Part shown: positions 36,810 to 45,517 of the stretch, in pieces
Numbering within the stretch: position 1 is the stretch's first letter
Layout: each line of letters begins with the position of its first letter
DNA from: Levilactobacillus brevis
Lineage (GTDB): Bacteria > Bacillota > Bacilli > Lactobacillales > Lactobacillaceae
Direction of reading: 5' to 3'
DNA length: 64,000 bases
Assembly: GCA_021383565.1 (NCBI GenBank)
Contig: CP079699.1
Location: forward strand, 558,001 to 622,000
The notes under the pieces: generated by a model
Database searches by the model: none
Seen by the model: only the letters and a program-made list of their open reading frames with translations
What the model was told of the DNA's origin: nothing
Program-made: the position numbers and the translations under genes

Positions 36810-37169
36810 ATGCCACGAGTTAAAGGCGGTACTGTTACACGCGCACGTCGCAAGAAGGTTTTAAAGTTAGCTAAGGGTTACCGTGGTTCAAAGCACCGTT
36901 TATTTAAGGTTGCTAAGGACCAAGTCATGAAGGGTCGTCAATACGCCTTCCGTGACCGGAAAGCTACTAAGCGTAATTTCCGTAAGCTTTGGATTGCCCG
37001 GATCAACGCCGCAGCCCGGATGAACGGTCTGAGCTACAGCAAGTTGATGCACGGTTTGAAGTTAGCCAACATCGATGTTAACCGTAAGATGTTAGCTGAT
37101 CTGGCAGTTAACGATGCTGCTGCATTCACTGCTTTAGCAGAACAAGCTAAGGCTGCATTGGCTGCTTAA
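36810..37169 (+). CDS. rplT: 50S ribosomal protein L20
   Basis: 119 residues, full-length L20: [21 protein letters not shown] at the basic N-terminus and [18 protein letters not shown] in the globular part. It is required for early 50S assembly and is the likely repressor of its own operon through the leader upstream of infC. AGGAGG precedes ATG. Confidence 0.97.
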   Translation: MPRVKGGTVTRARRKKVLKLAKGYRGSKHRLFKVAKDQVMKGRQYAFRDRKATKRNFRKLWIARINAAARMNGLSYSKLMHGLKLANIDVNRKMLADLAVNDAAAFTALAEQAKAALAA

Positions 37170-37182
37170 TTCAGTTAATGAG

Positions 37183-37215
37183 AAAGGGACTTCGCGGATA
37201 GCGGGGTCCTTTTTT
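37183..37215 (+). terminator. Terminator of infC-rpmI-rplT
   Basis: AAAGGGAC pairs with GGTCCTTT, with CGC/GCG inside, followed by T residues. Confidence 0.8.
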
Positions 37216-37284
37216 ATTAGAGTGCAAAGGCGGGCGTTTAGGTCCTGAGCATTAGGGAGCTAAGGGGCTTCTGTTCGGCTTCGC

Positions 37285-37373
37285 CGGGCAGGCGTCACTT
37301 AGGTTTCTAAGCACAGGGACCTGCCCAACCGCGCACGTTTCAGAGGCCGCAAGCTTGTGAAGTGGAAACTTTA
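37285..37373 (+). repeat. Hairpin repeat R1, left part (split by the IS)
   Basis: GGGCAGG (37286-37292) pairs with CCTGCCC (37320-37326); CTTAG/CTAAG lies inside. It continues with CACGTTTCAGAGGC and is interrupted by the IS at 37374. The rest resumes at 38862 (AGTGTGTC). The joined sequence aligns with repeat R2. Confidence 0.6.
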
Positions 37374-38853
37374 GGCTCTTTGTCAACTGTTGTTGGTAAT
37401 CGGCTGTCTGAGGTTGCCTAATCGTATTATGATTAGGCAGCCTTTTTAATTCCGAATACTAGATGAATCCTTAATCTAAAGCTACTAAAACAACCGAATC
37501 CGTAGCTGACTCGCTTGATTACTTTGATTTTATTATTGATACCTTCCATTGGTCCATTAGAATAATTGTATTTTAGCGCATTGTACACAGATTCTTGGTG
37601 TTCTCTCAACGTATTTAACGGTGTTTCAAGCTCTTCGGAGTAATCATTCTTCTTGTCTAGAATGGTTACTAGTTTGGACGTGTGACGATACTTGACGGCT
37701 CGCCGGACGGTCTGTAAAAGCTCATACGCTTGGCGTAATTCATCATTGAAGCTGAGAATGTAATCGACCGTACTATTCTCAGTATTAATTCCTGAGAGAT
37801 GAGTGAAATTATGATAGACGTTGAAGTTCAGCTTTTCATTAGGTTTTAAGAGTAGTTTCCAGTATCGTTTTAAGATCTTATGTTTGATATTTGAATTGGC
37901 ATAGGACTTCATTATACGAACTCTCACACGATTGAAACCACGCATTATAGAACTCACGATGTGGAACCTATCGGTTACCACAATCGCGTTTGGAAAAACG
38001 GTTTCTGTCAATTGCGGATACGTGTAATTCATATCTGTCACAATGATTTTCACGCCTTCTCGCGCAGCCTTAGTATATCGATTGAAGTATTTTTCGAGAT
38101 CATACAGGGTTCGTGATTCAAGGATATCGATAAATTCGTTTCGCATACCGTCCATAAAGACAAAGCTCATTGCACCTTTGGCATCTTTGGTAGACTTGAC
38201 TTCATCCATATTAATAACTGCTGGCAACCAGCTGTAATTTGTCTTAATATCCGGTTGGTAGCTACGCATGATTCGTAAAACACTCGTACTCGAAATGTTT
38301 AATTCGTTTGCGATATGTCGCATTGAAACCGTCTCACTGAGCTTTACTAAACACGAGATCCGGCTGACGTTAGAGATGGTGTGGTTTCGCTGAACTAACG
38401 ACGTTTCTGCCAGAAAGTATTGATGGCATTGCTTACACTTGAAATTACGTTTTTTAAGGTGAAGTTTAACGTCTCGTTCAACGGCTTGTGGGAGTTTAAC
38501 CGTGGTCCAACGCCAACCGTATTTGATAATGCTCTTCTGGTTCAAAACGCCACATTTAGTACAAGCTTTTGGACGGTAGTCTAAAAGTGCCTGTACCTTG
38601 AGTGGTCCCTTTACTTCTAAGGGATTCATTATTTTCAGTTTTTTGATATTAGGGTCTTTTATCCCCAGAATAATTTTAGTATCATTGGACATAGGATATA
38701 GTCACTTTCTTTCTCTTGAAATGTGGTAGTGGATGGACATAGATCTGCGACTATATCCCTTTTTTGTACCCATTTTTACTCTATACAGTATACAAAAATA
38801 TCCGCTGCCAGTAACCAATTAAGTTGATTACCAACAACAGATATTTTAGAACC
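37374..38853 (-). mobile_element. ISL3-family insertion sequence, copy 2
   Basis: 1480 bp, inverted relative to copy 1, with the same terminal repeats. A perfect 8-bp duplication AAACTTTA flanks it at 37366-37373 and 38854-38861. The target lies within repeat R1. Confidence 0.95.
37433..38692 (-). CDS. ISL3-family transposase
   Basis: 419 residues, intact and identical to the transposase at 5843-7102 except for Thr45 instead of Pro45. The change falls between the two cysteines of the first CXXC pair (CTKC here), so zinc binding is probably kept. The same catalytic segments are present (INMDEVKS, TDMNYTYP, GPMEGINN). The start-proximal hairpin is conserved as well. Confidence 0.95.
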   Translation of the reverse strand: MSNDTKIILGIKDPNIKKLKIMNPLEVKGPLKVQALLDYRPKACTKCGVLNQKSIIKYGWRWTTVKLPQAVERDVKLHLKKRNFKCKQCHQYFLAETSLVQRNHTISNVSRISCLVKLSETVSMRHIANELNISSTSVLRIMRSYQPDIKTNYSWLPAVINMDEVKSTKDAKGAMSFVFMDGMRNEFIDILESRTLYDLEKYFNRYTKAAREGVKIIVTDMNYTYPQLTETVFPNAIVVTDRFHIVSSIMRGFNRVRVRIMKSYANSNIKHKILKRYWKLLLKPNEKLNFNVYHNFTHLSGINTENSTVDYILSFNDELRQAYELLQTVRRAVKYRHTSKLVTILDKKNDYSEELETPLNTLREHQESVYNALKYNYSNGPMEGINNKIKVIKRVSYGFGCFSSFRLRIHLVFGIKKAA

Positions 38854-38904
38854 AAACTTTAAGTGTGTCTTCTTGAAACTAGAAAAAGCAATAGTAATTG
38901 ACTA

Positions 38905-39000
38905 GGAACCGGGCCGGTGCTTAATGGGGTTAAGCGCAGGGACCTGCCTTGCCGAACACGTTTCAGAAGCTGCAAGTTTCCGAAGTAGAAAACTTTGAGT
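38905..39000 (+). repeat. Hairpin repeat R2
   Basis: GCTTAA pairs with TTAAGC (38919-38935), followed by GCAGGGACCTGCC and CACGTTTCAGAAGCTGC. It aligns with R1 as reconstructed after removing the IS. Confidence 0.55.
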
Positions 39001-39023
39001 GTGGCCACCTGAAATTGGCCAGA

Positions 39024-39108
39024 GCCACTGTATGTGGTGTAGCCGGGCAGGCGTCGCTTCGATTTCTAAGCGCAGGGACCTGCCCGACTACACAAATTTT
39101 CAAGTGGC
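39024..39108 (+). repeat. Hairpin repeat R3
   Basis: GTGTAGCCGGGCAGG (39037-39051) pairs with CCTGCCCGACTACAC (39079-39093) with one mismatch. The outer arms GCCACT/AGTGGC (39024-39029, 39103-39108) extend it. It shares TTTCTAAGC and CAGGGACCTGCCC with R1. Confidence 0.65.
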
Positions 39109-39228
39109 TGTTAAATGATTAAACGCGACGCTGTCGGTACGCCAGCGCCCAGGCAGTCCGGTTCTTACCGATTGCCGAGAGAAACGGATTTCCAGTCGTT
39201 ACGAGTGGTAAAATTCGCGAAAATTGCG

Positions 39229-39234
39229 TATAAT
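39229..39234 (+). promoter_or_regulatory. Likely -10 box of the yqeG operon
   Basis: TATAAT with TGCG just upstream; no good -35. Confidence 0.45.
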
Positions 39235-39287
39235 GAAAAGCTAGACAGCCGGTAACGGCAAACGGACGAAGGGGGGCAGTCACCCGC

Positions 39288-39830
39288 ATGGTTTCCGCAT
39301 TCAAACCAACGTGGATGGTTACAAATATATACGATTTGACACCGGATCAGTTGAGAGCTCACGGCATTAAGGCTGTGATGACCGATCTGGATAACACCTT
39401 AATTGCTTGGAATAATCCCGATGGCACACCTGAATTACGGCATTGGCTAACGATGTTAGAAATGGCCGGTATCCAGGTCATTGTGGTGTCCAACAATAGC
39501 CGCGCGCGGGTCGACCGAGCCGTCGCACCTTTTAATCTGCCTTACGTTCATCGGGCCCTTAAGCCACTGACTTGGGGGATTCGGCGGGCGTTACGGCGGT
39601 GGCATTTGCGCCGTGAGGAAGCCATCATGGTGGGTGACCAACTCATGACGGACGTGCTTTCGGCACATCGAAGTGGTGTGCGCAGTGTCTTGGTGAAGCC
39701 GATTTTGAAGTCGGACGCCTGGATTACGAAGGGCAATCGCTTATTAGAAAAAGTCGTCATGTGGCGTTTGCGGCATGCGTACCCAGAATTAACTTGGCAG
39801 GAGGATCTTAATGAACGAAAAACACACTGA
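39288..39830 (+). CDS. yqeG: YqeG-family HAD phosphatase
   Basis: 180 residues, HAD subfamily IIIA. Motif I MTDLDNTLI carries the nucleophile aspartate, motif II VVSNN follows, and GDQLMTDVLSA is the metal-binding motif. The relatives GEP4/YqeG dephosphorylate phosphatidylglycerophosphate; that role is possible here. First gene of the conserved yqeG-yqeH-yhbY-nadD-yqeK-rsfS operon; it overlaps yqeH by 20 bases. Confidence 0.9.
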   Translation: MVSAFKPTWMVTNIYDLTPDQLRAHGIKAVMTDLDNTLIAWNNPDGTPELRHWLTMLEMAGIQVIVVSNNSRARVDRAVAPFNLPYVHRALKPLTWGIRRALRRWHLRREEAIMVGDQLMTDVLSAHRSGVRSVLVKPILKSDAWITKGNRLLEKVVMWRLRHAYPELTWQEDLNERKTH

Positions 39831-40953
39831 ACCCGTTTTAGTTGACGGTGAGGCTCTGCACTGTATTGGGTGTGGGGCAGAGATTCAAACAACGGACAAG
39901 ACAGCGCCGGGGTATACGCCTCAGTCGGCCTTGGATAAGGGCATGGAAAAGGAAGAAGTTTATTGTCAACGGTGCTTCCGTTTGCGGCATTACAATGAAA
40001 TTGTGCCGGTCGGCCTGACCGACGATGACTTTCTGAACTTGTTGACCCAGATTCAAGATGCCAACGCGCTGATTGTTTACGTTGTCGACATCTTTGATTT
40101 CAACGGTAGTGTGATTCCGGGACTCCACCGGTTTGTGGGTGAGAACCCTATCTTACTGGTCGGTAACAAGGAAGACCTGTTACCAAGTTCTCTGAAGCGT
40201 AGCAAGCTGAAGGATTGGATTCGCCAACGGGCTAACGAGCAGGGGTTGCGCCCAATTGACGTGACACTCCTGAGTGCCAAGACGAATCAGTCAGTGGATC
40301 AATTACTGACGATGATCGACAAGTACCGGGGGGATCGCGACGTTTACGTGGTTGGGGTGACCAACGTTGGGAAGTCCACGCTGATTAACCAAATTATTCG
40401 GCAGAATACCGGGGTCAAGGACCTGATCACCACGTCGCGCTTCCCGGGAACCACGCTGGACAAGATTGAACTACCACTGGATGATGACCACGTGCTGGTC
40501 GACACCCCAGGGATTATTCAGAACCAGCAGATGGCTCACTTCTTGTATGGTAAGGATCTCAAGATCGTGGCCCCACAAAAGCAGATCAAGCCCAAGACTT
40601 ACCAGCTGAACGATCAACAGACGTTGTTCTTCGGCGGGGTTGCCCGGTTTGATTACACTAAGGGACCCAAGAGTGGCTTCATCGCTTACTTTGAAAATAA
40701 TCTTTACATTCACCGCACCAAACTGGAGAATGCGGACGACTTCTATGACCGGCAATTGGGTCAGTTGTTGACGCCGCCACAACCGGAAAACAAGGATGAT
40801 TTTCCACCGTTGGTTGCGCATGAATTTAAAACCACTGTTAAGAGCGACCTGGTCTTTGAAGGCCTAGGTTGGATTACGGTTCCAGCTGGCGTGAACGTGA
40901 CCGGCTGGGCACCTGCAGGCGTCGGCGTATTGGTCCGGCGCGCAATGATTTAG
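39811..40953 (+). CDS. yqeH: Ribosome biogenesis GTPase YqeH
   Basis: A 380-residue circularly permuted GTPase needed for 30S assembly. The N-terminal zinc finger has CIGCGAEI and YCQRCFRLRHYNEI. The GTPase motifs run in permuted order: G4 VGNKEDLLP, G5 LLSAKTN, then G1 GVTNVGKST and G3 DTPG. The C-terminal domain is present. The start ATG lies inside yqeG behind AGGAGG. Confidence 0.96.
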   Translation: MNEKHTEPVLVDGEALHCIGCGAEIQTTDKTAPGYTPQSALDKGMEKEEVYCQRCFRLRHYNEIVPVGLTDDDFLNLLTQIQDANALIVYVVDIFDFNGSVIPGLHRFVGENPILLVGNKEDLLPSSLKRSKLKDWIRQRANEQGLRPIDVTLLSAKTNQSVDQLLTMIDKYRGDRDVYVVGVTNVGKSTLINQIIRQNTGVKDLITTSRFPGTTLDKIELPLDDDHVLVDTPGIIQNQQMAHFLYGKDLKIVAPQKQIKPKTYQLNDQQTLFFGGVARFDYTKGPKSGFIAYFENNLYIHRTKLENADDFYDRQLGQLLTPPQPENKDDFPPLVAHEFKTTVKSDLVFEGLGWITVPAGVNVTGWAPAGVGVLVRRAMI

Positions 40954-40972
40954 ATAAATGGAGGAAAACAAC

Positions 40973-41281
40973 GTGTTACGAGGGAAACAAAAGAGATACT
41001 TACGTGCTCACGCACACGCCATGCACCCCTTATTTTCCGTGGGGAAGAATGGATTGACGCAGGCTTGGTTGGATCAATTGACCGGAGCCTTGGAGAAACG
41101 CGAATTAATCAAGATCAATCTCCAACAGAGTGCGGAAGCTTCGGTTGATGAGACCAAGGACTTTATCGAACAAGGAACGGATATTCAAGTCGTTCAAACA
41201 ATTGGTCGCGTGTTGGTCCTTTACCGGCCCGCAACGGATGAAGAAAATCAGAGAATTTCATCAGTCGTTGAAAATATGTAG
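40973..41281 (+). CDS. yhbY: RNA-binding protein YhbY (CRM domain)
   Basis: A 102-residue single CRM domain. GKQKRYLRAHAHAMHPLFSVGKNGL covers the GxxG-type loop region, and QTIGRVLVLYRP is the last strand. It associates with pre-50S particles in other bacteria. The start is GTG 40973, eight bases after GGAGG; the ATG at 40958 overlaps the ribosome binding site itself and is not used. Confidence 0.93.
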   Translation: MLRGKQKRYLRAHAHAMHPLFSVGKNGLTQAWLDQLTGALEKRELIKINLQQSAEASVDETKDFIEQGTDIQVVQTIGRVLVLYRPATDEENQRISSVVENM

Positions 41282-41295
41282 GAGGTCTGGCAGTC

Positions 41296-41928
41296 GTGGT
41301 AAAAATCTCAGAGCAAACGAGTACGCAGGTGGCAACGCAGATGCAGGCCACCGCTAAGAAGCGCCGAATTGGGATTCTTGGTGGGACCTTTAATCCGCCA
41401 CACTTGGGTCACTTGGTCATTGCCGATCAAGTTGCGACACAGTTGGGACTTGATCAGGTGTTATTTATGCCCGATGCCGAACCACCGCATGTCGATCGCA
41501 AGCTCGCCATTCCAGCCGCCGATCGGGTGGCCATGGTGCAAGCGGCGATTAAGGATAACCCCTTATTTAAGCTGGAATTGACGGAAGTGCAACGGGGTGG
41601 CAAGAGCTATACCTACGACACGATGGTCCAATTGACCCGCGAACATCCCGAAAACCAGTATTATTTCATTATTGGTGGGGATATGGTGGCTTATTTGCCA
41701 AAATGGTACCGGATTGACGAGCTCGTCAAGTTGGTCCAGTTTGTGGGCGTCTGCCGGCAAGGGTTTACCCGGGAATCACCGTATCCCGTGCTGTGGGTGG
41801 ACGTGCCTAACATTGGGATTAGTTCAACCATGATTCGTGATCAGATTCGTCGTGGGCAATCGGTCCGCTATCTGGTGCCAACCATGGTGGATCTCTATAT
41901 AAAGGAGCATCTGTTATACCGTGACTGA
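41296..41928 (+). CDS. nadD: Nicotinate-nucleotide adenylyltransferase
   Basis: A 210-residue enzyme making deamido-NAD from nicotinate mononucleotide and ATP. The nucleotidyltransferase motif GGTFNPPHLGHL is near residue 29, and GISSTMIRDQIRRG is the C-terminal ISSTxxR signature. GTG start behind GGAGG; the N-terminus has about 20 extra polar residues compared with most family members. It overlaps yqeK by 8 bases. Confidence 0.95.
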   Translation: MVKISEQTSTQVATQMQATAKKRRIGILGGTFNPPHLGHLVIADQVATQLGLDQVLFMPDAEPPHVDRKLAIPAADRVAMVQAAIKDNPLFKLELTEVQRGGKSYTYDTMVQLTREHPENQYYFIIGGDMVAYLPKWYRIDELVKLVQFVGVCRQGFTRESPYPVLWVDVPNIGISSTMIRDQIRRGQSVRYLVPTMVDLYIKEHLLYRD

Positions 41929-42526
41929 GTTAACGTACCATGCTAATATCTTTCCCGGCACCCGTCAGGAATTAATCGATCAGATCGCACAACAACTGCG
42001 TCCTAAACGGTTCCATCACGTGTTACGCGTGGAGCAGACGGCCCTAGAGCTGGCTGCCGCCAATCACGTAGATGCCGAACGGGCCAGCATTGCCGGGTTA
42101 ATTCACGACTACGCCAAGCAACGACCGGATGACGATTTCATTGCCGCCATCAAGGCGTACCGACTCGATCCCGATCTGTTGAATTACGGCAATGCCATTT
42201 GGCATGGGGTCGTGGGCGCCGAGTTGATCAAGCGCGAGCTACACATTTATGATGAAGACGTCTTGAATGCGGTTCGCCACCATACGACCGGCGCTGTCTA
42301 CATGACGCCGCTGGAACAGATCGTGTATATGGCCGACTACATTGAACCAGCTCGAGATTTTCCGGGTGTCGATGAGGCACGGAAAATCACGGCCAAAGAC
42401 CTAGGGGCCGGGGTTGCTTTTCAGGCGCAGCATACGTTGCAGTATTTGGTCGAAAACGGGTTGCCCGTTTATCCCAAGTCGCTGGAAACGTACAATGCCT
42501 GGGTTCCCCGTTACCACGCTAAATAA
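41921..42526 (+). CDS. yqeK: HD-domain Ap4A hydrolase YqeK
   Basis: 201 residues. RFHHVLRVEQTALELA starts the HD domain, with AGLIHDYAKQRPDD, AIWHGVVGAEL and AVRHHTTG giving the metal ligands. YqeK enzymes cut diadenosine tetraphosphate symmetrically. Start GTG 41921, overlapping nadD. Confidence 0.92.
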   Translation: MTELTYHANIFPGTRQELIDQIAQQLRPKRFHHVLRVEQTALELAAANHVDAERASIAGLIHDYAKQRPDDDFIAAIKAYRLDPDLLNYGNAIWHGVVGAELIKRELHIYDEDVLNAVRHHTTGAVYMTPLEQIVYMADYIEPARDFPGVDEARKITAKDLGAGVAFQAQHTLQYLVENGLPVYPKSLETYNAWVPRYHAK

Positions 42527-42568
42527 ACAACATGAAATGAAGATCCAAAAATCGAGAGGAGCACTTGC

Positions 42569-42931
42569 ATGGATAGCAAAGAAGTCTTAGAAATCGCAGT
42601 CAAGGCTGCGGAAAGTAAGCGGGCTGAAGATATGACCGCTTTAGATATGCGGAAGGTTAGCCTGATGGCCGACTACTTCCTGATTGTGGACGCCAACTCC
42701 AGCCGGCAGATTCAAGCCATTGTTGACGAGGTTGAAGATCAGGTCAGCGCCAAGGGTGTGACCATCAAGGATGTTGAAGGCAAGAACAGTGCCAACTGGA
42801 TTCTGATCGACCTTGGCGACGTGATTGTTCACGTGTTCCAAAAGGAACAACGGAGTCACTACAACTTAGAGAAGTTGTGGTCTGACGCGCCAGAAGTTGA
42901 TTTGACACAGTGGGTAGAGGCTGAAGCATGA
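42569..42931 (+). CDS. rsfS: Ribosomal silencing factor RsfS
   Basis: A 120-residue RsfS/Iojap protein that binds L14 on the 50S subunit and blocks subunit joining when nutrients are short. DYFLIVDANSSRQIQAIVDEVE and GDVIVHVFQKEQRSHYNLEKLW are family signatures. AGAGGAG precedes ATG. It overlaps the methyltransferase gene by 4 bases. Confidence 0.96.
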   Translation: MDSKEVLEIAVKAAESKRAEDMTALDMRKVSLMADYFLIVDANSSRQIQAIVDEVEDQVSAKGVTIKDVEGKNSANWILIDLGDVIVHVFQKEQRSHYNLEKLWSDAPEVDLTQWVEAEA

Positions 42932-43671
42932 TCTATCAGTCTTTTGCCGAGCTTTACGACGAATTGTTTGATCCAGCCATGTACGACCAGTGGCTGGATT
43001 TTGTCGCCCAACGTGTCGCACCGACTGATGGTGAACTCCTGGACCTGGCCTGCGGGAGTGGGCGTTTAGGCGTCCTACTGGCGCAGAAGGGCTACCAGGT
43101 CAGTGGCTTGGACCTCTCTGAGGAGATGTTAGCGCTCGCTGCCAAACACGCTGAGGAGGCCGAGGTGACGATGCCACTGATGGCCGGTGACATGCTGGAC
43201 CTAACCATGATTGGCGATTATCAGACCATTACGTGTTTTGCCGATTCTTTCTGTTATTTACCGGACTTGGCGGCTGTGACCGCGGCCTTTCGACAGGTGC
43301 ACGACCATCTGACGGTGGGCGGCAAGTTTCTCTTTGACGTGATTACGCCGCACCAAACGGATGACGTTTATCCGGGGTACATGTATAATTACGTCGATGA
43401 CACGCGGGCCTTTATCTGGACCAGTTATGGCATCGAAGACGAACCGCATGCGGCAGAACATGACCTGACGTTCTTCACTCAAAATGAAGAGACCGGCGAT
43501 TATCACAAGGTGACGGAGCTACACCACGAACGGACCTACGAGCTCGCGGATTATCAGGCGGCCTTAAAGTCGGCAGGTTTGACGTTACAACGCGTCAGCG
43601 CAGACTTCGGTGAGGCGGAAGTCACACCGGAGACAACACGTTGGTTCTTTGAGGTTACGCGGGAGGCATAG
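42928..43671 (+). CDS. Class I SAM-dependent methyltransferase (YqeM-like)
   Basis: 247 residues. SAM motif I LLDLACGSGRLGVLLA is near residue 36, then GLDLSEEMLALA and a C-terminal half with an inserted beta region. It is the yqeM position in the conserved cluster. The substrate is unknown; proximity to rsfS and tmcAL suggests rRNA, tRNA or a translation protein, but that is only context. Confidence 0.85.
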   Translation: MIYQSFAELYDELFDPAMYDQWLDFVAQRVAPTDGELLDLACGSGRLGVLLAQKGYQVSGLDLSEEMLALAAKHAEEAEVTMPLMAGDMLDLTMIGDYQTITCFADSFCYLPDLAAVTAAFRQVHDHLTVGGKFLFDVITPHQTDDVYPGYMYNYVDDTRAFIWTSYGIEDEPHAAEHDLTFFTQNEETGDYHKVTELHHERTYELADYQAALKSAGLTLQRVSADFGEAEVTPETTRWFFEVTREA

Positions 43672-43673
43672 AC

Positions 43674-44822
43674 ATGGCGCTACAGGCGGTAGGCATCATT
43701 GCGGAGTACAATCCGTTTCACAACGGGCATGCGTATCAGGTCGCTCAGGCGAAGCAAATCACCGGTGCTGATGTCGTCGTGGCGGTGATGAGTGGTAATT
43801 GGGTACAACGTGGTGAGCCGGCCCTCATGGACAAATGGCAACGCGCACAGGCAGCCATTGCTGGGGGCGTGGATCTCGTGGTGGAACTCCCCACGGCCAT
43901 GGCCGTCCAGCCGGCCCACTTATTTGCGGCGGGCGGCGTGGCCCTAGTGGCTGCGTTGAAGTGTCGGTGGTTGGCCTTTGGCAGTGAACATCCCGAGATG
44001 GATGTCGACCGCTTGATGGCCAACTTACCTCAGGACCCGGCGACATTTAGGCGGTTCGACCAGACCTACGCTTCGTTGTTTCAAGGCTATTTGCGCGACC
44101 AGACGGGGATTACGCTGAATGCGGCCAATGACATTCTGGGCTTCTTCTATGCGTTGGCCAATCGTCGCCAAGGGAATCCGCTAGAACTTCTGGCACTGGC
44201 ACGCAAAGGGAGTCAGCACAATGACGCGACGATTGCGGCGGCCAGTCCATTCGCCAGTGCCACCGCGGTACGAACGGCGGCGTTAGCGGCGAACTGGGCG
44301 GCTGTGCAGCCGGTCGTTCCTGAGACGACGTTGCGCCAACTTCGGGCCGCACAATTGACCAGTTGGACCGACTTTTGGCCGTACCTGCGCTATCAGTTGG
44401 TGAGTGGCGACGTGGCCGATCTGCGCCAGATGTATCAGATTACGGAGGGCGTGGAGTATCGCCTGAAGCGGGCGGCATTGACCAGTGCCACGTTTGCTGA
44501 GTTCATGCACGCCGTAAAGACCAAGCGCTACACCTATACGCGTCTCCAGCGGCAGTCGGCCTATCTTTTGGGGCAGATGAAGCCTGCAGAAATGCAGGTT
44601 ACGCCACGCTACTTGCGGGTCTTGGGCTATTCACCGGCCGGTCAGCGTTACCTGCATCAGATTAAGAAGCAGGTTGACTTGCCACTGGTGAGTCGGGCCG
44701 ACCGCGATTGGCAGAAGGGCCCCGGGGCTCTCGATGATCGACTGGGGGCGCTACGCACGCTGATTACGGGAATTCCGCAGGATTATGGACGGATTCCCGT
44801 AAAAATAACGCTTTCAGAGTGA
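43674..44822 (+). CDS. tmcAL: tRNA(Met) cytidine acetate ligase TmcAL (YlbM)
   Basis: A 382-residue nucleotidyltransferase-fold enzyme. The motif GIIAEYNPFHNGHAYQV at residues 7-23 is the HxGH-type site, followed by VVVAVMSGNWVQRGEPA and AFGSEHP. TmcAL uses acetate and ATP to make N4-acetylcytidine at the wobble position of elongator tRNA-Met in Bacillus. It starts 2 bases after the methyltransferase. Confidence 0.92.
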   Translation: MALQAVGIIAEYNPFHNGHAYQVAQAKQITGADVVVAVMSGNWVQRGEPALMDKWQRAQAAIAGGVDLVVELPTAMAVQPAHLFAAGGVALVAALKCRWLAFGSEHPEMDVDRLMANLPQDPATFRRFDQTYASLFQGYLRDQTGITLNAANDILGFFYALANRRQGNPLELLALARKGSQHNDATIAAASPFASATAVRTAALAANWAAVQPVVPETTLRQLRAAQLTSWTDFWPYLRYQLVSGDVADLRQMYQITEGVEYRLKRAALTSATFAEFMHAVKTKRYTYTRLQRQSAYLLGQMKPAEMQVTPRYLRVLGYSPAGQRYLHQIKKQVDLPLVSRADRDWQKGPGALDDRLGALRTLITGIPQDYGRIPVKITLSE

Positions 44823-44839
44823 CTATCAAGGAAATTACC

Positions 44840-44868
44840 TTGACATCACATTTTTGGACAGGTATAAT
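44840..44868 (+). promoter_or_regulatory. Consensus promoter of yceD-rpmF
   Basis: TTGACA and TATAAT are spaced by 17 bases, a perfect vegetative promoter. A small hairpin TCAAGG/CCTTGA (44826-44843) overlaps the -35. Confidence 0.9.
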
Positions 44869-44895
44869 TTATCACGTTGCATTGGAGGGATTGCG

Positions 44896-45450
44896 ATGAA
44901 ATGGTCGTTGACCGAACTGCGAAAGAACCACCGTAATGATCCGTTGATGTTTGATGAAACCTTGAATTTAAAGGCGGATCTGATGGAACGTTATGGTAAC
45001 GAGGTCTTAGATATTGGTCCCGTCCACGCTAAGGGGCTTGCCTCAGTTGTGGGGGGCGGCGATGTCGTCATCGTTGCCCAGGTAACGGCGGATTTAAAGG
45101 TCCCGTCGAGCCGGTCTTTAGCACCGGTGGATTTCCCCGTTAATTTCAAAATGACGGAATTTTATGTTTCTGATCCAACTGCTGTCCAACGGTTTGAGAA
45201 GACCGATGTGGTGATGGTGGTGACCGATGACCAGATTGATTTAGACAAGGCCGTCGGCGATAACATTATTTTACAGATTCCGATGCACATTCTTTCTAAC
45301 GCCGAGCAACAAGGCGAAGCGATGCCAACCGGTCAAGACTGGGAGGTCGTTTCCGAAGAGAACCTTGAAGCGGTCGAGAAAGAAAATCAACCAGTTGATC
45401 CACGTCTTGCAAAGTTAAAGGATTTCTTCCCTGATCAGGATGATCAATAA
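44896..45450 (+). CDS. YceD/DUF177-family protein
   Basis: 184 residues. The start is MKWSLTELRKNHRNDPL; the DUF177 core with PVDFPVNFKMTEFYV and a conserved DLDKAVGDNIILQIPM segment follows. The C-terminus is acidic. DUF177 proteins are encoded next to rpmF across bacteria and plants and affect 23S rRNA accumulation in plants. ATG 44896 is preceded by GGAGGG; an upstream in-frame ATG overlaps the promoter. Confidence 0.9.
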   Translation: MKWSLTELRKNHRNDPLMFDETLNLKADLMERYGNEVLDIGPVHAKGLASVVGGGDVVIVAQVTADLKVPSSRSLAPVDFPVNFKMTEFYVSDPTAVQRFEKTDVVMVVTDDQIDLDKAVGDNIILQIPMHILSNAEQQGEAMPTGQDWEVVSEENLEAVEKENQPVDPRLAKLKDFFPDQDDQ

Positions 45451-45517
45451 TCTCCTTTGTAAGCCTTAAAAATTTTTTCACTAGTGGATATAATTTTATT
45501 TGAAGGAGGTGTTTTCT

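Noticed and set aside
5682-38853. Composite transposon made of the two IS copies
   Set aside because: Each IS has its own perfect and different 8-bp duplication, and the enclosed genes are core genes in conserved order. They are two independent insertions.
39119-39362. Minus-strand frames before yqeG
   Set aside because: They overlap each other and the promoter and start of yqeG, with no family features.
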